From the NCBI RefSeq assembly GCF_000423585.1, contig NZ_AUIG01000014.1, positions 1 to 64,000 of the forward strand: a stretch of 64,000 bases of DNA, in the 5' to 3' direction. The translations under genes were made by a program, and so were the position numbers. Source of the stretch: Salinimicrobium xinjiangense DSM 19287. GTDB lineage: Bacteria > Bacteroidota > Bacteroidia > Flavobacteriales > Flavobacteriaceae. The notes under the pieces are model-generated. The model searched no databases. It was given only the letters and a program-made list of their open reading frames with translations, and was not told the DNA's origin. This document shows positions 47,470 through 56,268 of this stretch, in pieces. How positions within the stretch are numbered: the stretch's first letter is position 1; each line of letters begins with the position of its first letter.

Positions 47470-48335
47470 GATGTAGTGATTTTGATAATTATTGACACAA
47501 CAGAGATAATGTTCTTTTACATACTTTGCAAGATAAAAATGAACTTTTTATTTAGTTTAACATCTGCTAGGGCTTGGGAATAGGAAGAAAGTTCTACATG
47601 ACCATTAATGAACATTTTTTAAAACGATTAAACCCACTTTAAACCTTCCTTTAAGATTTGGTTATTAATTTAAAATTTGTTTTAGAAAAATCTTTCCCTG
47701 AATATCTTTATAAATTTTAGATTCTGTCCGGGCTGCCGTATAATTTTTAATAGTAGGGAAAAACAGGTAGGGGTGGGGCGAAATCTTACTTTAAGCCGGG
47801 GGCACTTTCCTTACGGTACCTCTTAAACCTGGCGCTTTATTAAAAATGTTCAAATTTTGTGAACAGGGAGTTTCAGTTGTATTAGCTAAAATGGAACTTT
47901 TGACTGATTCTTTATAATGTCCCAGAAAGACTTTTCGAAATCCGGCTAAAGAAGCTCAAAAACCGTCCATTTTGCCCCCGGTCTTTTTATTCCGATATTT
48001 TTCTTCAGGTAAGAAAACAGAAATTTTAGAAAATTTCACTCATGTAGAAAACCCGGAACGGGAGAAAAATACTACATTCCGAAACGCCTCCTTCTCCTGA
48101 CGGGCTCGTCTTTTGGCGATCAATTGAAATCACAATTATATTCTTTGCGATATATCCTTAATAAACCTATTGAATACTGCAGTAATGGTAACTCTGAAGT
48201 CCATTATCAACATTATGTAGGAAGAAAGCTACAGTAAGTTATCGAGATATCGTTAAAGAGTAAGAAAATTCCTTGAAAAGTCAGAATTGATAAAATTAAT
48301 AAATTTTTTAAGAAAATTTTAACTACTATTGGGGG
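47470..48335. other. 866-bp gap without genes
   Basis: No gene is supported. A block around 47604-47820 (attaatgaacattt, later ggtggggcg and ttacggtacc) loosely resembles 51476-51605 (attaatgaacattt, later aggggcgg and tagggtac), suggesting a duplicated non-coding segment. A small inverted repeat ttcaaattttgtgaa lies near 47850. Confidence 0.4.
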
Positions 48336-49802
48336 ATGGAATTAGTGAATAAAAATATTGAAAATCCGGTTCACTTAAGAAAGATTATGAAAGATAAATG
48401 TAAAATTTTGTTTAAAAATTTACCTCTAGCTTGTTTGCTTCTCAAACCAGACGGGGAAGAGTTTATTGTGAGTGATGTAAACGATGAGTTTTGTAGAATT
48501 TTGGGAAAGAAAAGAAAAAATATTCTGAATCTATCAATTCGGGAAATTTTTCAATATAAAACAGTACAATTTGAGACTGTAACCGCTTCTCTACGCCAGA
48601 CTCTCTTAGACAAAAAGCCTGTCATTTTTGATTATCTCGGCTATGATAACACAAAGACAAGCCAGGAGAGTTTTTGGCAGGTTACTAATATTCCTATAAA
48701 AGAAAATGATCAGGAGAATATCACTTATATTCTTCACTTACCATGGGACAAAACAGCAGAGGTTATTGAGGAAAGAAAAAGATTAGATACAGAAAGAGAA
48801 CTGGAGGAAAAGAAATCAGAAAATGATTGTTTTATACAAAAAAGCCAGGACGGTTTATTCTCTTTAGATCCAAAAGGAAATTTTTTAAGTGTGAATGCTG
48901 GGATCGTTAATCTCGCCGAGGTTCCTGCTGAACAACTACTTAAAATGAATTTTTTACCATTTTGTTCGGCTCAGTACCGTGACCAAATTTTTGGTTCCTT
49001 TTTGAAGGCTCTTGGTGGAGAGGATCAAAACTTTGAAGCAGATTTTATTTCTTCTAAGGGGAGAAAAGTAATCCTTGATGTTTCGTTGGTACCCATGAAG
49101 ATTCACGGCGAAATAATGGGAGTATATGGTATAGCCAGAGATATTACGAATAAAAAACTCTCGGAAAAAATCATTAAAGAACAGCAGGATCAATTGATAG
49201 GAAGTAAGAATAAATTCAGGGCTCTCGTACAGGAGTCGTCAGATCTCACGGGTATATTAGACCTGGAGGGAAACTACAAGTTTGTAAGTGAATCTTCAAT
49301 TTCTATTTTGGGAATTTCTCCTCAGGAATTTACAGGTAAAAATGCATTCGATTTCATTCATCCGGATGACAAAGAAACGGTCATGTCATATTTTATACAA
49401 GCGCAAAATAAGAAGCAGGTAAATATTCCCTCCCTTAGGTTTATTGATAGGGAAGGAAACTACAGATGGCTCCAAACAACTGTGACCAATCTTACAAATG
49501 ATCCATTTGTTATGGGATTTGTAACTAATTCTAGAGATATAACCGAATCCAAACTACTATGGGAGGAGACTCTTAGACAGAATAAAATTCTTAATACAAT
49601 AGCCTGGGAACATGCGCATATAGTACGTGCTCCGGTAGTAAGATTGAAGAGCTTACTTGATTTGATGCAAAGGGAGAATTATAAGATTTGGGATAAAAAG
49701 GAACTAGTTCGATTGATGAATGTTTCTTTAGAAGAATTGGATAATATAATTTTAGAAACGGTTAGAAAAACTGAAGATGTTGAAAACAGACAGCCAAACT
49801 GA
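48336..49802 (+). CDS. PAS-domain kinase-like protein lacking the ATPase domain
   Basis: The 488-residue protein has three PAS-type domains (about 20-145, 160-280 and 295-405), each with S-box features such as 'GVYGIARDITNKKLSE' and 'GFVTNSRDITESK'. A dimerisation/phosphoacceptor helix 'WEHAHIVRAPVVRLKSLLDL' follows, and then the protein ends at residue 488 with no HATPase domain. It would need another kinase for phosphate, and the complete kinase two genes downstream is a candidate. Its stop overlaps the response-regulator start by 26 bp. Confidence 0.75.
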   Translation: MELVNKNIENPVHLRKIMKDKCKILFKNLPLACLLLKPDGEEFIVSDVNDEFCRILGKKRKNILNLSIREIFQYKTVQFETVTASLRQTLLDKKPVIFDYLGYDNTKTSQESFWQVTNIPIKENDQENITYILHLPWDKTAEVIEERKRLDTERELEEKKSENDCFIQKSQDGLFSLDPKGNFLSVNAGIVNLAEVPAEQLLKMNFLPFCSAQYRDQIFGSFLKALGGEDQNFEADFISSKGRKVILDVSLVPMKIHGEIMGVYGIARDITNKKLSEKIIKEQQDQLIGSKNKFRALVQESSDLTGILDLEGNYKFVSESSISILGISPQEFTGKNAFDFIHPDDKETVMSYFIQAQNKKQVNIPSLRFIDREGNYRWLQTTVTNLTNDPFVMGFVTNSRDITESKLLWEETLRQNKILNTIAWEHAHIVRAPVVRLKSLLDLMQRENYKIWDKKELVRLMNVSLEELDNIILETVRKTEDVENRQPN

Positions 49803-50184
49803 AAACCTTCCAGAAATTCTTATTTTGGAAGATGATCTTATTATTGCCAAACTCCAAGAATATCTAGTGGAGAAAGTTTGCAGAAGAAGTCCACTTATAT
49901 TTAAAAACGGGAAAGAAGCTATTGATTATTTAGACACGAGAACAGAAAGAGAAAGAGATATTCTGGTGCTACTGGATATTAACATGCCTATTATGAACGG
50001 GTGGGAATTTATGGAAGCCTGTGAAAAGAGAGCATATAAGTTCCAGATCCATGTTGTTATAGTGACTTCCTCGCTATTTAAAGAGGATTGTGAAAAAGCA
50101 AAACAATTTGATGGTATTATTGGCTATTATACCAAGCCTCTTAAAAAAGAAGATATGCAGGAAATCATGAAACTAAAAAAATGA
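49777..50184 (+). CDS. Single-domain response regulator
   Basis: The 135-residue receiver domain has acidic residues in 'ILILEDDLIIAKL', the phosphoacceptor Asp in 'LVLLDINMPIMNGWEFM', Thr/Ser in 'VVIVTSSLF', and Lys in 'YYTKPLKKE'. It has no output domain, as in CheY or Spo0F-type proteins. It lies between two PAS kinases, which likely exchange phosphate with it. Confidence 0.85.
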   Translation: MLKTDSQTENLPEILILEDDLIIAKLQEYLVEKVCRRSPLIFKNGKEAIDYLDTRTERERDILVLLDINMPIMNGWEFMEACEKRAYKFQIHVVIVTSSLFKEDCEKAKQFDGIIGYYTKPLKKEDMQEIMKLKK

Positions 50185-50224
50185 GAACAGGATTTTTTAC
50201 TACCTGTTAAAAACTTTTCCTATT

Positions 50225-51367
50225 ATGAGCCAAAGCAAAAAAAAAGATATCTCACTTGATCAAATTGTAAAAGAATTTAGGTTTGTAATTGATCTAATGC
50301 CACAAATGGTTTGGGCAACTCGAGGTGATGGTTACCATGATTTTTTCAATGAGCGGTGGTATGAATTTACAGGGCTCTCTTTTGAAGAGACAAAGAATCA
50401 GGGCTGGTCGCTGGTGCTTCATCCTGACGATTATGACCGGACATGGGAAGTGTGGCAAAATTCTTTAGATACCGGAGTCACTTATGAAATTGAATATCGA
50501 ATGAGAAAATTCGATGGATCTTATAATTGGTTTCTTGCTCGCGCCCAACCTCTACGAGACGAGAGGGGAAACATTTTAAAGTGGTTTGGAACATGCACAG
50601 ATATCCAGGAACAAAGAAAATTATTAGAAGAACTCCAACAAACAAAAGCTGAGCTTTATAATGCTAACAATGAATTAAAAAATTCCAATGATGAATTAAA
50701 AAGAATTAATCTGGAACTAGATAACTTCGTTTATTCTGCCTCTCATGATCTTAAGGCACCTTTAAATAATTTAGAAGGACTTATTAGTCTTCTAGAGCCT
50801 TCCAAAGAAGGTATAGCAAACCAAAGTGAAATTTTTGAAATGATGAGTGCTTCTGTGAAGCGTTATAAACAGGTCATAGATGATATGACTCTCATTGCGC
50901 AAACAGCAAAGTTTCAATATACGGCACCTCAAGTATATTTAGCTCCTTTAATAGAGGAAATAAAAAGTGATCTAAGTAATCTTATCAGCTCCAACCATGC
51001 CTCTATATTCCAAGAGCTTAAAGTTGAATATTTACATTATTCAAAAAAGGATATAAGAAGTATTTTATTCAATTTGATTTCAAATGGGATTAAATACCGT
51101 CATTCTGATCGCCCTCCGGTGATCACCGTCCGCACTGATTCGACTCCTGAAGGAATACATTTAGAAGTAGAGGACAACGGTTGCGGAATAAAAAATGAAT
51201 TAATTCCGAGTCTGTTCAATAAATATTTTAGAATCAAGTCTTCGGTAGGAGGATCAGGTTTGGGGTTGTTTATTGTAAAAAGACTGGTGGAAAATCGGGA
51301 CGGAAGAATAGTAGTTACGAGTGAAGAAGGAAGAGGATCAAAATTTACAGTAATTCTTAAAGTCTAA
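50225..51367 (+). CDS. PAS-domain sensor histidine kinase (complete)
   Basis: This 380-residue cytoplasmic kinase has a PAS domain (about 15-135, 'DLMPQMVWATRGDGYHDFFN' type), a coiled linker (about 140-165), an H-box 'VYSASHDLKAPLNNLEGL', an N-box 'FNLISNGIKYR' and G-boxes 'VEDNGCGIKN' and 'SGLGLFIVKRL'. No membrane segment is seen. It can supply the ATPase function missing from the first kinase of the cluster. Confidence 0.88.
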   Translation: MSQSKKKDISLDQIVKEFRFVIDLMPQMVWATRGDGYHDFFNERWYEFTGLSFEETKNQGWSLVLHPDDYDRTWEVWQNSLDTGVTYEIEYRMRKFDGSYNWFLARAQPLRDERGNILKWFGTCTDIQEQRKLLEELQQTKAELYNANNELKNSNDELKRINLELDNFVYSASHDLKAPLNNLEGLISLLEPSKEGIANQSEIFEMMSASVKRYKQVIDDMTLIAQTAKFQYTAPQVYLAPLIEEIKSDLSNLISSNHASIFQELKVEYLHYSKKDIRSILFNLISNGIKYRHSDRPPVITVRTDSTPEGIHLEVEDNGCGIKNELIPSLFNKYFRIKSSVGGSGLGLFIVKRLVENRDGRIVVTSEEGRGSKFTVILKV

Positions 51368-51672
51368 AATACTTCACTTCATCACCCGGAGAGGTCATGG
51401 TACTGAAATGGGGTAAGTAATTAAAGGTCAAACTAAAGTAAGTTGTTTATTTTTCGCTAAAACTCTCTTAAGGTATTAATGAACATTTCTTAGAAAATTA
51501 AAATAATTACTTTTGAGGGAGCGAGTTCAAATAAAATAACTATCACGAGGTTAGGGAAGGGGCGGAGTAAAAAAGAGTGCTGCCTGGGGCGTTTATCTTT
51601 AGGGTACTTTTAGCCAATTACACGCTTATTATTTTCTCCTTAAAAATTTTTTTTGATGAAAGAAAGGTCTGG
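51368..51672. other. Gap with terminator hairpin
   Basis: At 51665-51686 the arms aggtct / agacct (6 bp) overlap the stop codon of the minus-strand gene at 51673, with a T-rich minus-strand tail, so they probably end that transcript. The block 51476-51605 resembles part of 47604-47820. No gene is seen. Confidence 0.45.
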
Positions 51673-52137
51673 TCAACTAGAGACCTGTGTGATTAGATCT
51701 TTAAAAAGTGCCAATTTGTATCTATTACTCTTCAGTTCTAAGTCTACAAATCTTTTAACCCCTTCAGGCAAATCCTTATTGTAGGGTGTTTTCCGTTGGT
51801 GTAAAGATTCAAATTTATTCGTCAATTGCAAAGCCAGGGAATAAAAGCTCTTACTTTTTTGGAAACTCTGCTCATTTAGAGCAGATACTATTTCATAGTG
51901 GCTTTTCTGCCAACTCTCAAAACCATTAGGAAACCGGGAGTCAAGAACCAACTGAAACTCTTCTCTGGGCATGTCCGCAATATGATTCTGCTCGATATTC
52001 TCTTTTCCTTCCGAAAGGTCATATACTCCTATGGTGTCATATAGTTCTTCTGCTTCACTTATTGGTACTGAACGATAATCTACCTCTCCATCTTGGCGAT
52101 TCTTAAAGTAAACGGCTCTAAAGCAATAATTTTTCAT
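51673..52137 (-). CDS. Unknown 154-residue protein
   Basis: This is a soluble, charged protein with a mixed N-terminal half ('VDYRSVPISEAEELYDTIGV') and a helical C-terminal half. No family is recognised. It lies 2 bp after the next upstream gene in a minus-strand cluster of four (52982 to 51673), probably one transcript. Confidence 0.55.
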   Translation of the reverse strand: MKNYCFRAVYFKNRQDGEVDYRSVPISEAEELYDTIGVYDLSEGKENIEQNHIADMPREEFQLVLDSRFPNGFESWQKSHYEIVSALNEQSFQKSKSFYSLALQLTNKFESLHQRKTPYNKDLPEGVKRFVDLELKSNRYKLALFKDLITQVSS

Positions 52138-52139
52138 GT

Positions 52140-52349
52140 TTAGTATTTCTGTAACCTACAGCTCCCCATATCCTTCCAAAATTTGTAAAGTTCTTCTGGA
52201 ATATGAACCTCTGTTACTGGAACTTCTCTCATGGATTTAGCAATAGGGATCCGTATTAATTCTCTTTGACAGGATATTAAGTTGATCCAAACGACTTCCC
52301 GGAACGGTTTTTTCCCCTTTGTATAATCAACTATAGTTTTATTTGCCAT
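52140..52349 (-). CDS. Unknown 69-residue protein
   Basis: The ATG at 52349 (MANKTIVDYTKGKKPFREVV) gives a small basic protein ending 'GSCRLQKY'; a longer frame would run further into the upstream gene. It overlaps the upstream membrane-protein gene by 11 bp. No family is recognised. Confidence 0.5.
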   Translation of the reverse strand: MANKTIVDYTKGKKPFREVVWINLISCQRELIRIPIAKSMREVPVTEVHIPEELYKFWKDMGSCRLQKY

Positions 52350-52587
52350 TTTCAAGTAGTTCAATTGTTCCAAGTGCGGTGACAAGGGTTTTATTTTTTA
52401 TATTTCTTAATCTTCTTTTCTGAACAATATAAAATGCAATGGAACCCAACAAAAGCATTGGATAGAGCAAGCAGAAAACAAAGAAATTTACTTCATAATA
52501 AGAGATGTTCATAATGTTTGCCAGATTGATAAGAAAATCTGTGCAATAGACATATAGGGACATAGCATGTTCCACTAAGTAATTCAT
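52339..52587 (-). CDS. Small membrane protein
   Basis: This 82-residue protein has one strong hydrophobic segment ('FFVFCLLYPMLLLGSIAFYI') and possibly a weaker one at the N-terminus, followed by a basic tail. It overlaps both neighbours (4 bp upstream, 11 bp downstream). The function is unknown. Confidence 0.5.
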   Translation of the reverse strand: MNYLVEHAMSLYVYCTDFLINLANIMNISYYEVNFFVFCLLYPMLLLGSIAFYIVQKRRLRNIKNKTLVTALGTIELLENGK

Positions 52588-52982
52588 TTCCGTCTCTTTA
52601 AAGTGGATATCTCATCTTGCATATTCATAGACTTCACAAGAAAGAACCAAAGTAATAAGGGCACTATGATCACCAGAAAAACAATATTTGCCAAGCCATA
52701 GTTTCCTGTGCTCTTAAGTAGATTTATTGCTCCAAAGTAAATCGGGTCTGTGTATTGAAAATAAGAACTCAAGTAAGTAACATGGTTTTGCTTACAGAAT
52801 CCGGTATCGTTGTGACATATCCAGGTGCATTTTACTGTATTTCTTTTCGCAGAATTTATTGCTGTTATGTTATGTTTTGAGTATGGCTCATCTGGGTTTT
52901 TTTGTCTTGAAATTTCGTTCACTATTATCATCATCAGAAATGGAAGGACTAATAGGGTCAAATTTCTAATTGTTCTTTTCAT
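52584..52982 (-). CDS. Membrane protein with extracytoplasmic cysteines
   Basis: The 132-residue protein has an N-terminal hydrophobic segment (about 7-23) and a second one (about 95-117), with two cysteines in a small motif ('CTWICHNDTGFCKQ') between them, probably outside the cytoplasm. It is the first gene of the four-gene minus-strand cluster. No family is recognised. Confidence 0.55.
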   Translation of the reverse strand: MKRTIRNLTLLVLPFLMMIIVNEISRQKNPDEPYSKHNITAINSAKRNTVKCTWICHNDTGFCKQNHVTYLSSYFQYTDPIYFGAINLLKSTGNYGLANIVFLVIIVPLLLWFFLVKSMNMQDEISTLKRRK

Positions 52983-53331
52983 AATTAAAAATTAGTCCTA
53001 AAGTTTTTTTGACTTCGAGTGAATGTCTATTCCTAATGAGACTACAGAAATAGGGAAAAAATATTTTATAGAAAAGACTGTCGTAATATTTTTCTTGTCT
53101 AGCAGTTATAGGTCTCAGAAAGCACTTTGGTACAATACACCGATATGTGTCTAATGATCTAAGCTATACTTAATTTTTAATCAAAATTCTCCTTTTTTAT
53201 AGGGATTTTAGCCACCGCTCTTTTTGCCGGGCACAGGAAGATTCTGATATAGGTAATTAGGGAAGTCGAGAACTGGAGTAGATGAAAATTCGTGAAATTT
53301 ATTAGAGGAAAAAGTTATTCAGTAAAAATAG

Positions 53332-53375
53332 AAAACCTCAGGTTGAATAATTCAATTATTCTGACCCAAGGTTTT
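53332..53375. terminator. Long symmetric hairpin, probable terminator of the BLUF gene
   Basis: aaacct pairs with aggttt (53333-53338 with 53369-53374), and the inner arms ggttgaataa and ttattctgacc pair across a symmetric CA/CA internal loop. Both strands continue into T-rich sequence, so it may stop transcription in both directions. The rest of 52983-53493 holds nothing else I can support. Confidence 0.6.
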
Positions 53376-53493
53376 TGTATATAAAAGTGATTTAAATATA
53401 AGATAAATAGGAATAGTAATTATAATGGCAGGACATTTTTTTCTTTCTAAATAACAATAATAAAATCTTCTGGATAATTTGATGCACGATCTT

Positions 53494-53901
53494 TCATCGA
53501 GTTGATATAAATCTTTCTAGCATTCTCTCCATAGTTTTTCTAACATCTAAAGGTATTCCGAGGAGAGCTTCACTATATTCTGAAGGGATTTCATAAGTGG
53601 AAATTTTTTCATCCGTCAGAATATCAACTTTATAACCATCGTAAGAGCCTGTTGGGATATCTCTCCCTATTATTTGGATAATACCATGATGACGGGAATC
53701 CTTTTCTATCTTTTGAAAAATTTCTAAAACAACTTCCTTCTCACCCTCTAAAATTTGAAAAAAATTTCCGTCAGAATATAGTAATATTCCCTTTATTTCT
53801 AATGATCGGTTCTTTTCTGCACAAAATTCGAGAAGTTGCCTTACTTCCAGATAATCTAAATCCTTACTGGCAGTACTTAAATAACAAATTGCATGTCTCA
53901 T
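53494..53901 (-). CDS. BLUF-domain blue-light sensor
   Basis: The 135-residue protein is a stand-alone BLUF domain (flavin-binding photoreceptor). The photocycle residues are present with the spacing of AppA: Tyr7, Asn31 and Gln49 (24 and 42 residues apart). Flanking motifs 'IKGILLYSDGNFFQILEGEK' and 'IEKDSRHHGII' fit. A C-terminal helical cap follows (about 100-135). No output domain is fused, so it must signal through a partner. Confidence 0.9.
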   Translation of the reverse strand: MRHAICYLSTASKDLDYLEVRQLLEFCAEKNRSLEIKGILLYSDGNFFQILEGEKEVVLEIFQKIEKDSRHHGIIQIIGRDIPTGSYDGYKVDILTDEKISTYEIPSEYSEALLGIPLDVRKTMERMLERFISTR

Positions 53902-54062
53902 TTCTACTATTTTTAATTAAAATAAGGGGAGTTTTTGATAACATATAAAAAGCAAAGGTTTTTAACAATAATTTGAGGAAAAGTTATTGAATATAAAGGG
54001 AGGAGCAAAACATTTTTCAGGGATCAAAATTTTGAATAATTTTGTCAACCTATTAAACATAA

Positions 54063-54206
54063 ATGGTTGCATTGTATTTAGGACTTTTCTTACTAGTGGT
54101 CGGGATTGTGATTTTCTTTGCATGGAAAAAGCTCCGTAGTGAGCGAAAATTTATTCGAGAACAAATAAAATGCCTAGAAAAGAAAGAAGAAGAATTGTGT
54201 GAATGA
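54063..54206 (+). CDS. 47-residue membrane/coiled-coil protein
   Basis: The ATG at 54063 opens 'MVALYLGLFLLVVGIVIFFA', one transmembrane helix, followed by a charged helical tail 'KLRSERKFIREQIKCLEKKE' and a TGA at 54206. A plus-strand terminator at 54369-54415 supports transcription. The function is unknown. Confidence 0.5.
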   Translation: MVALYLGLFLLVVGIVIFFAWKKLRSERKFIREQIKCLEKKEEELCE

Positions 54207-54368
54207 GATTGTAATATTTAAAAAGTCAAATTTGTATAATTTTTTTATTTCCTCTAATATTAGAATAAAATAACTGCTCTTCCTCTTAAGCACAGTGAGT
54301 TAAACTTTTATCAAAAACAGTTTTATTAATTCATTTCGTTTAATTTAGAGAGAAATATTTGTTGGGCT

Positions 54369-54415
54369 AAAACTCAGGACGTTTTAGGGGGGCGTTTTGA
54401 GTTTTTTCTTTTTTG
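54369..54415 (+). terminator. Plus-strand terminator
   Basis: Perfect 8-bp arms aaaactca (54369-54376) and tgagtttt (54398-54405) are followed by ttcttttttgg. It probably ends the transcript of the 47-residue gene. A further hairpin without a T tail (aagaggtgaa / ttcacctctt) lies at about 54480-54510. Confidence 0.7.
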
Positions 54416-54619
54416 GAGCTTTATTAAAAGACACAAATTTTCTTAAAATTAATGATTTGATTCTTTATTAAACCAATGAAGAGGTGAAAATCGGAACCTT
54501 CACCTCTTCTTACCAAAAACATTAAAATCTGGAAGACTTCTTCACTAAGATAGTTTAAATATTTCAAAGAATTAATAGTCTCCCGGCTGGACTCTTAATT
54601 GAATAGTAATAAAAAGATA

Positions 54620-54645
54620 AAAAAACCCCCGCCATAGCAGGGGTC
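54620..54645 (-). terminator. Minus-strand terminator of the 54784-55155 gene
   Basis: accccc gc / gc aggggt arms (54625-54632 with 54637-54644) enclose CATA. The minus strand runs on into a T6 tail. The remaining sequence in 54207-54783 shows no gene. Confidence 0.7.
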
Positions 54646-54783
54646 AAATCTCCAAAAAACTGTAGGGGGAAACCATTGGAGAAAGAAAAGTTTCTATACG
54701 ATTATAAAAAAAACAAAAAGAAATATCACCAGTTACAGCCAGCGTTCTTTGGGCAGTAAAGGATCTTAAAGTTTTATCATTTT

Positions 54784-55155
54784 TCAAAAATTAGAGGTAC
54801 AATTGGTGAGACTGATTACTACAAATAAACCTATGAGAGTTAAACTTAAACCCACGCATATTGGCAATACATAGGACTCTTTTTTCTGCTCATCCCGAGA
54901 AAAGTCTTTTAACTCTTCCTGATTATTTAGTTGAAATAATACTTTTGAGAATCCAATTTCTTTGGCGTCCTTACCCTTAGGTGTCAAAACTACTTTGTCA
55001 TTTACAAGGTCTATCAGTTGGTATTTTAGAAGCTCATTAAAAACTTCAACAAAAGAGTCCTGGGCTAAAATCGGAACTGGATCTCCTTGTTCAATAAGGG
55101 AAATGATTTCTTCTACTGATGTCTCTGAGTTCATATATAATTGTAAATCAGTCAT
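54784..55155 (-). CDS. Tail-anchored protein, unknown
   Basis: With the ATG at 55155 (MTDLQLYMN) this is a 123-residue protein. The first 80 residues may form a small winged-helix-like unit ('VFNELLKYQLIDLVNDKVVL' then 'TPKGKDA', like 'L-x-LTPKG' wings). One C-terminal membrane helix ('VLPICVGLSLTLIGLFVVIS') would anchor it. The function is unknown. Confidence 0.55.
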   Translation of the reverse strand: MTDLQLYMNSETSVEEIISLIEQGDPVPILAQDSFVEVFNELLKYQLIDLVNDKVVLTPKGKDAKEIGFSKVLFQLNNQEELKDFSRDEQKKESYVLPICVGLSLTLIGLFVVISLTNCTSNF

Positions 55156-55538
55156 AATATTCAAAAATAAAAAGTGGTGAAAATATGACTTTGGTCATGT
55201 TTTAAGTGTTAAAATTCTTAAAACCTACAATCTTGATCTATTTTAGATGCTCAGAATATTCAAAAACAGAACTAAACTAATTAAAAATGTACCACTTACA
55301 TTAATTTCTATGGTTTTTCGTTTATTAACAGAAAAAGGCATTAAGTTTTCCATAATACAATTGAAGGTGCATCTTTTTCTGACATTTGATAAGCCGGCAA
55401 AATTTTCCAGGTAATTTCTCTAAAAGCCTAAACGTTTTAGTTCAAGAGGTCTGAAGAATATTTTTTTAATCAATATAAAAAGTATTAGTTAAATCCTTTA
55501 TATTTAAGGTCTCATAATTAAGCTGTTAAACTTCGAGA

Positions 55539-55569
55539 GGGGTAAAGTGTTGTGACTTTATCCCTTTTT
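55539..55569 (+). terminator. Orphan plus-strand terminator 1
   Basis: A 10-bp stem with one G-T pair (55539-55548 with 55555-55564), loop gttgtg and a T5 tail. There is no coding gene upstream on this strand for more than 1 kb other than the 47-residue gene, which has its own terminator. Confidence 0.75.
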
Positions 55570-55623
55570 CTATAAATCGAGCTAAAGGTTATTTGATTTC
55601 TCTATACTTGGTTAGTAAAGAAT

Positions 55624-55679
55624 AAGGCAGGGGTAGAGAGACCTTTACCTTTTTAATTTAAAACCCTAGCCTTTTTTTT
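55624..55679 (+). terminator. Orphan plus-strand terminator 2
   Basis: aaggcaggggt (55624-55634) pairs with accctagcctt (55663-55673), with one mismatch, followed by six or more T residues. The 28-nt loop is long for a terminator. Confidence 0.5.
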
Positions 55680-56037
55680 CATTAGGTCTAACTACTCAAT
55701 ATCCTCTAGGAGTCTTGAAATATGATAAGACTCTTTCTGGAGTTCCGTTATCAGAATCTTCTACAATTAAGTGGTTGTCTTTTAGATCTTTATTCTTTAT
55801 ATTTAAAGTGTCGTAATCAAACTAAAAAGATAAACCCGTTCACGGCTTACTTATACTGAGATATTGTGGGTTTGGCATTAGAAGTTTAAATTATCCCGTC
55901 ATGAGTAAAATTAGAGATATGTAGAAAGGAATTTATCCTAGTGTTTCTTGTAGGCATAATATCTTTCATACTATATATTATTTGGTTATTCTAACCAGGA
56001 ACAGTAAAATCCCTCCCTATTGGACAAATGAATTTTT

Positions 56038-56268
56038 ATGGCTCAAGTTCCTTTAGGAGAGGGTCAAACTGTTGATCAAAGTTCTTTTGCGAATGACTTT
56101 CATGTAACTTTCCAAATCTTTTCAATTACCTCCGTTTTTCGATATCTAATGGAGAAAATTTATCTTCATTATGTAATTGATCTTCATCCAGATTATTTGT
56201 ATTGGGTTCAAAAAGATAAAGTTGTTGAGAAGAAAAAATTTCTAGATAAATATACTCATTACACTTAA
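56038..56268 (+). CDS. Doubtful 76-residue ORF
   Basis: The frame is open from an ATG at 56038 and ends 'KKKFLDKYTHYT', overlapping the convergent secreted-protein gene by 4 bp. Composition is plausible but no family, promoter or neighbour supports it. A shorter start at 56152 (MEKIYLHYVI) is also possible. Confidence 0.25.
   Translation: MAQVPLGEGQTVDQSSFANDFHVTFQIFSITSVFRYLMEKIYLHYVIDLHPDYLYWVQKDKVVEKKKFLDKYTHYT

Larger units (their letters stand above)
55156..56037 (+). other. Non-coding stretch with two plus-strand terminators
   Basis: No ORF is supported. Two intrinsic terminators face right: ggggtaaagt / actttatccc with a T5 tail (55539-55569), and aaggcaggggt / accctagcctt with a T8 tail (55624-55679). 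Terminators without an upstream gene suggest one or two small RNAs. A repeated phrase (ctttatatttaaggtctc and ctttatatttaaagtgtc) occurs near 55497 and 55797. Confidence 0.45.

Noticed and set aside
54480-54510. Intrinsic terminator (aagaggtgaa / ttcacctctt)
   Set aside because: The hairpin is good but neither strand has a T-run directly after it.
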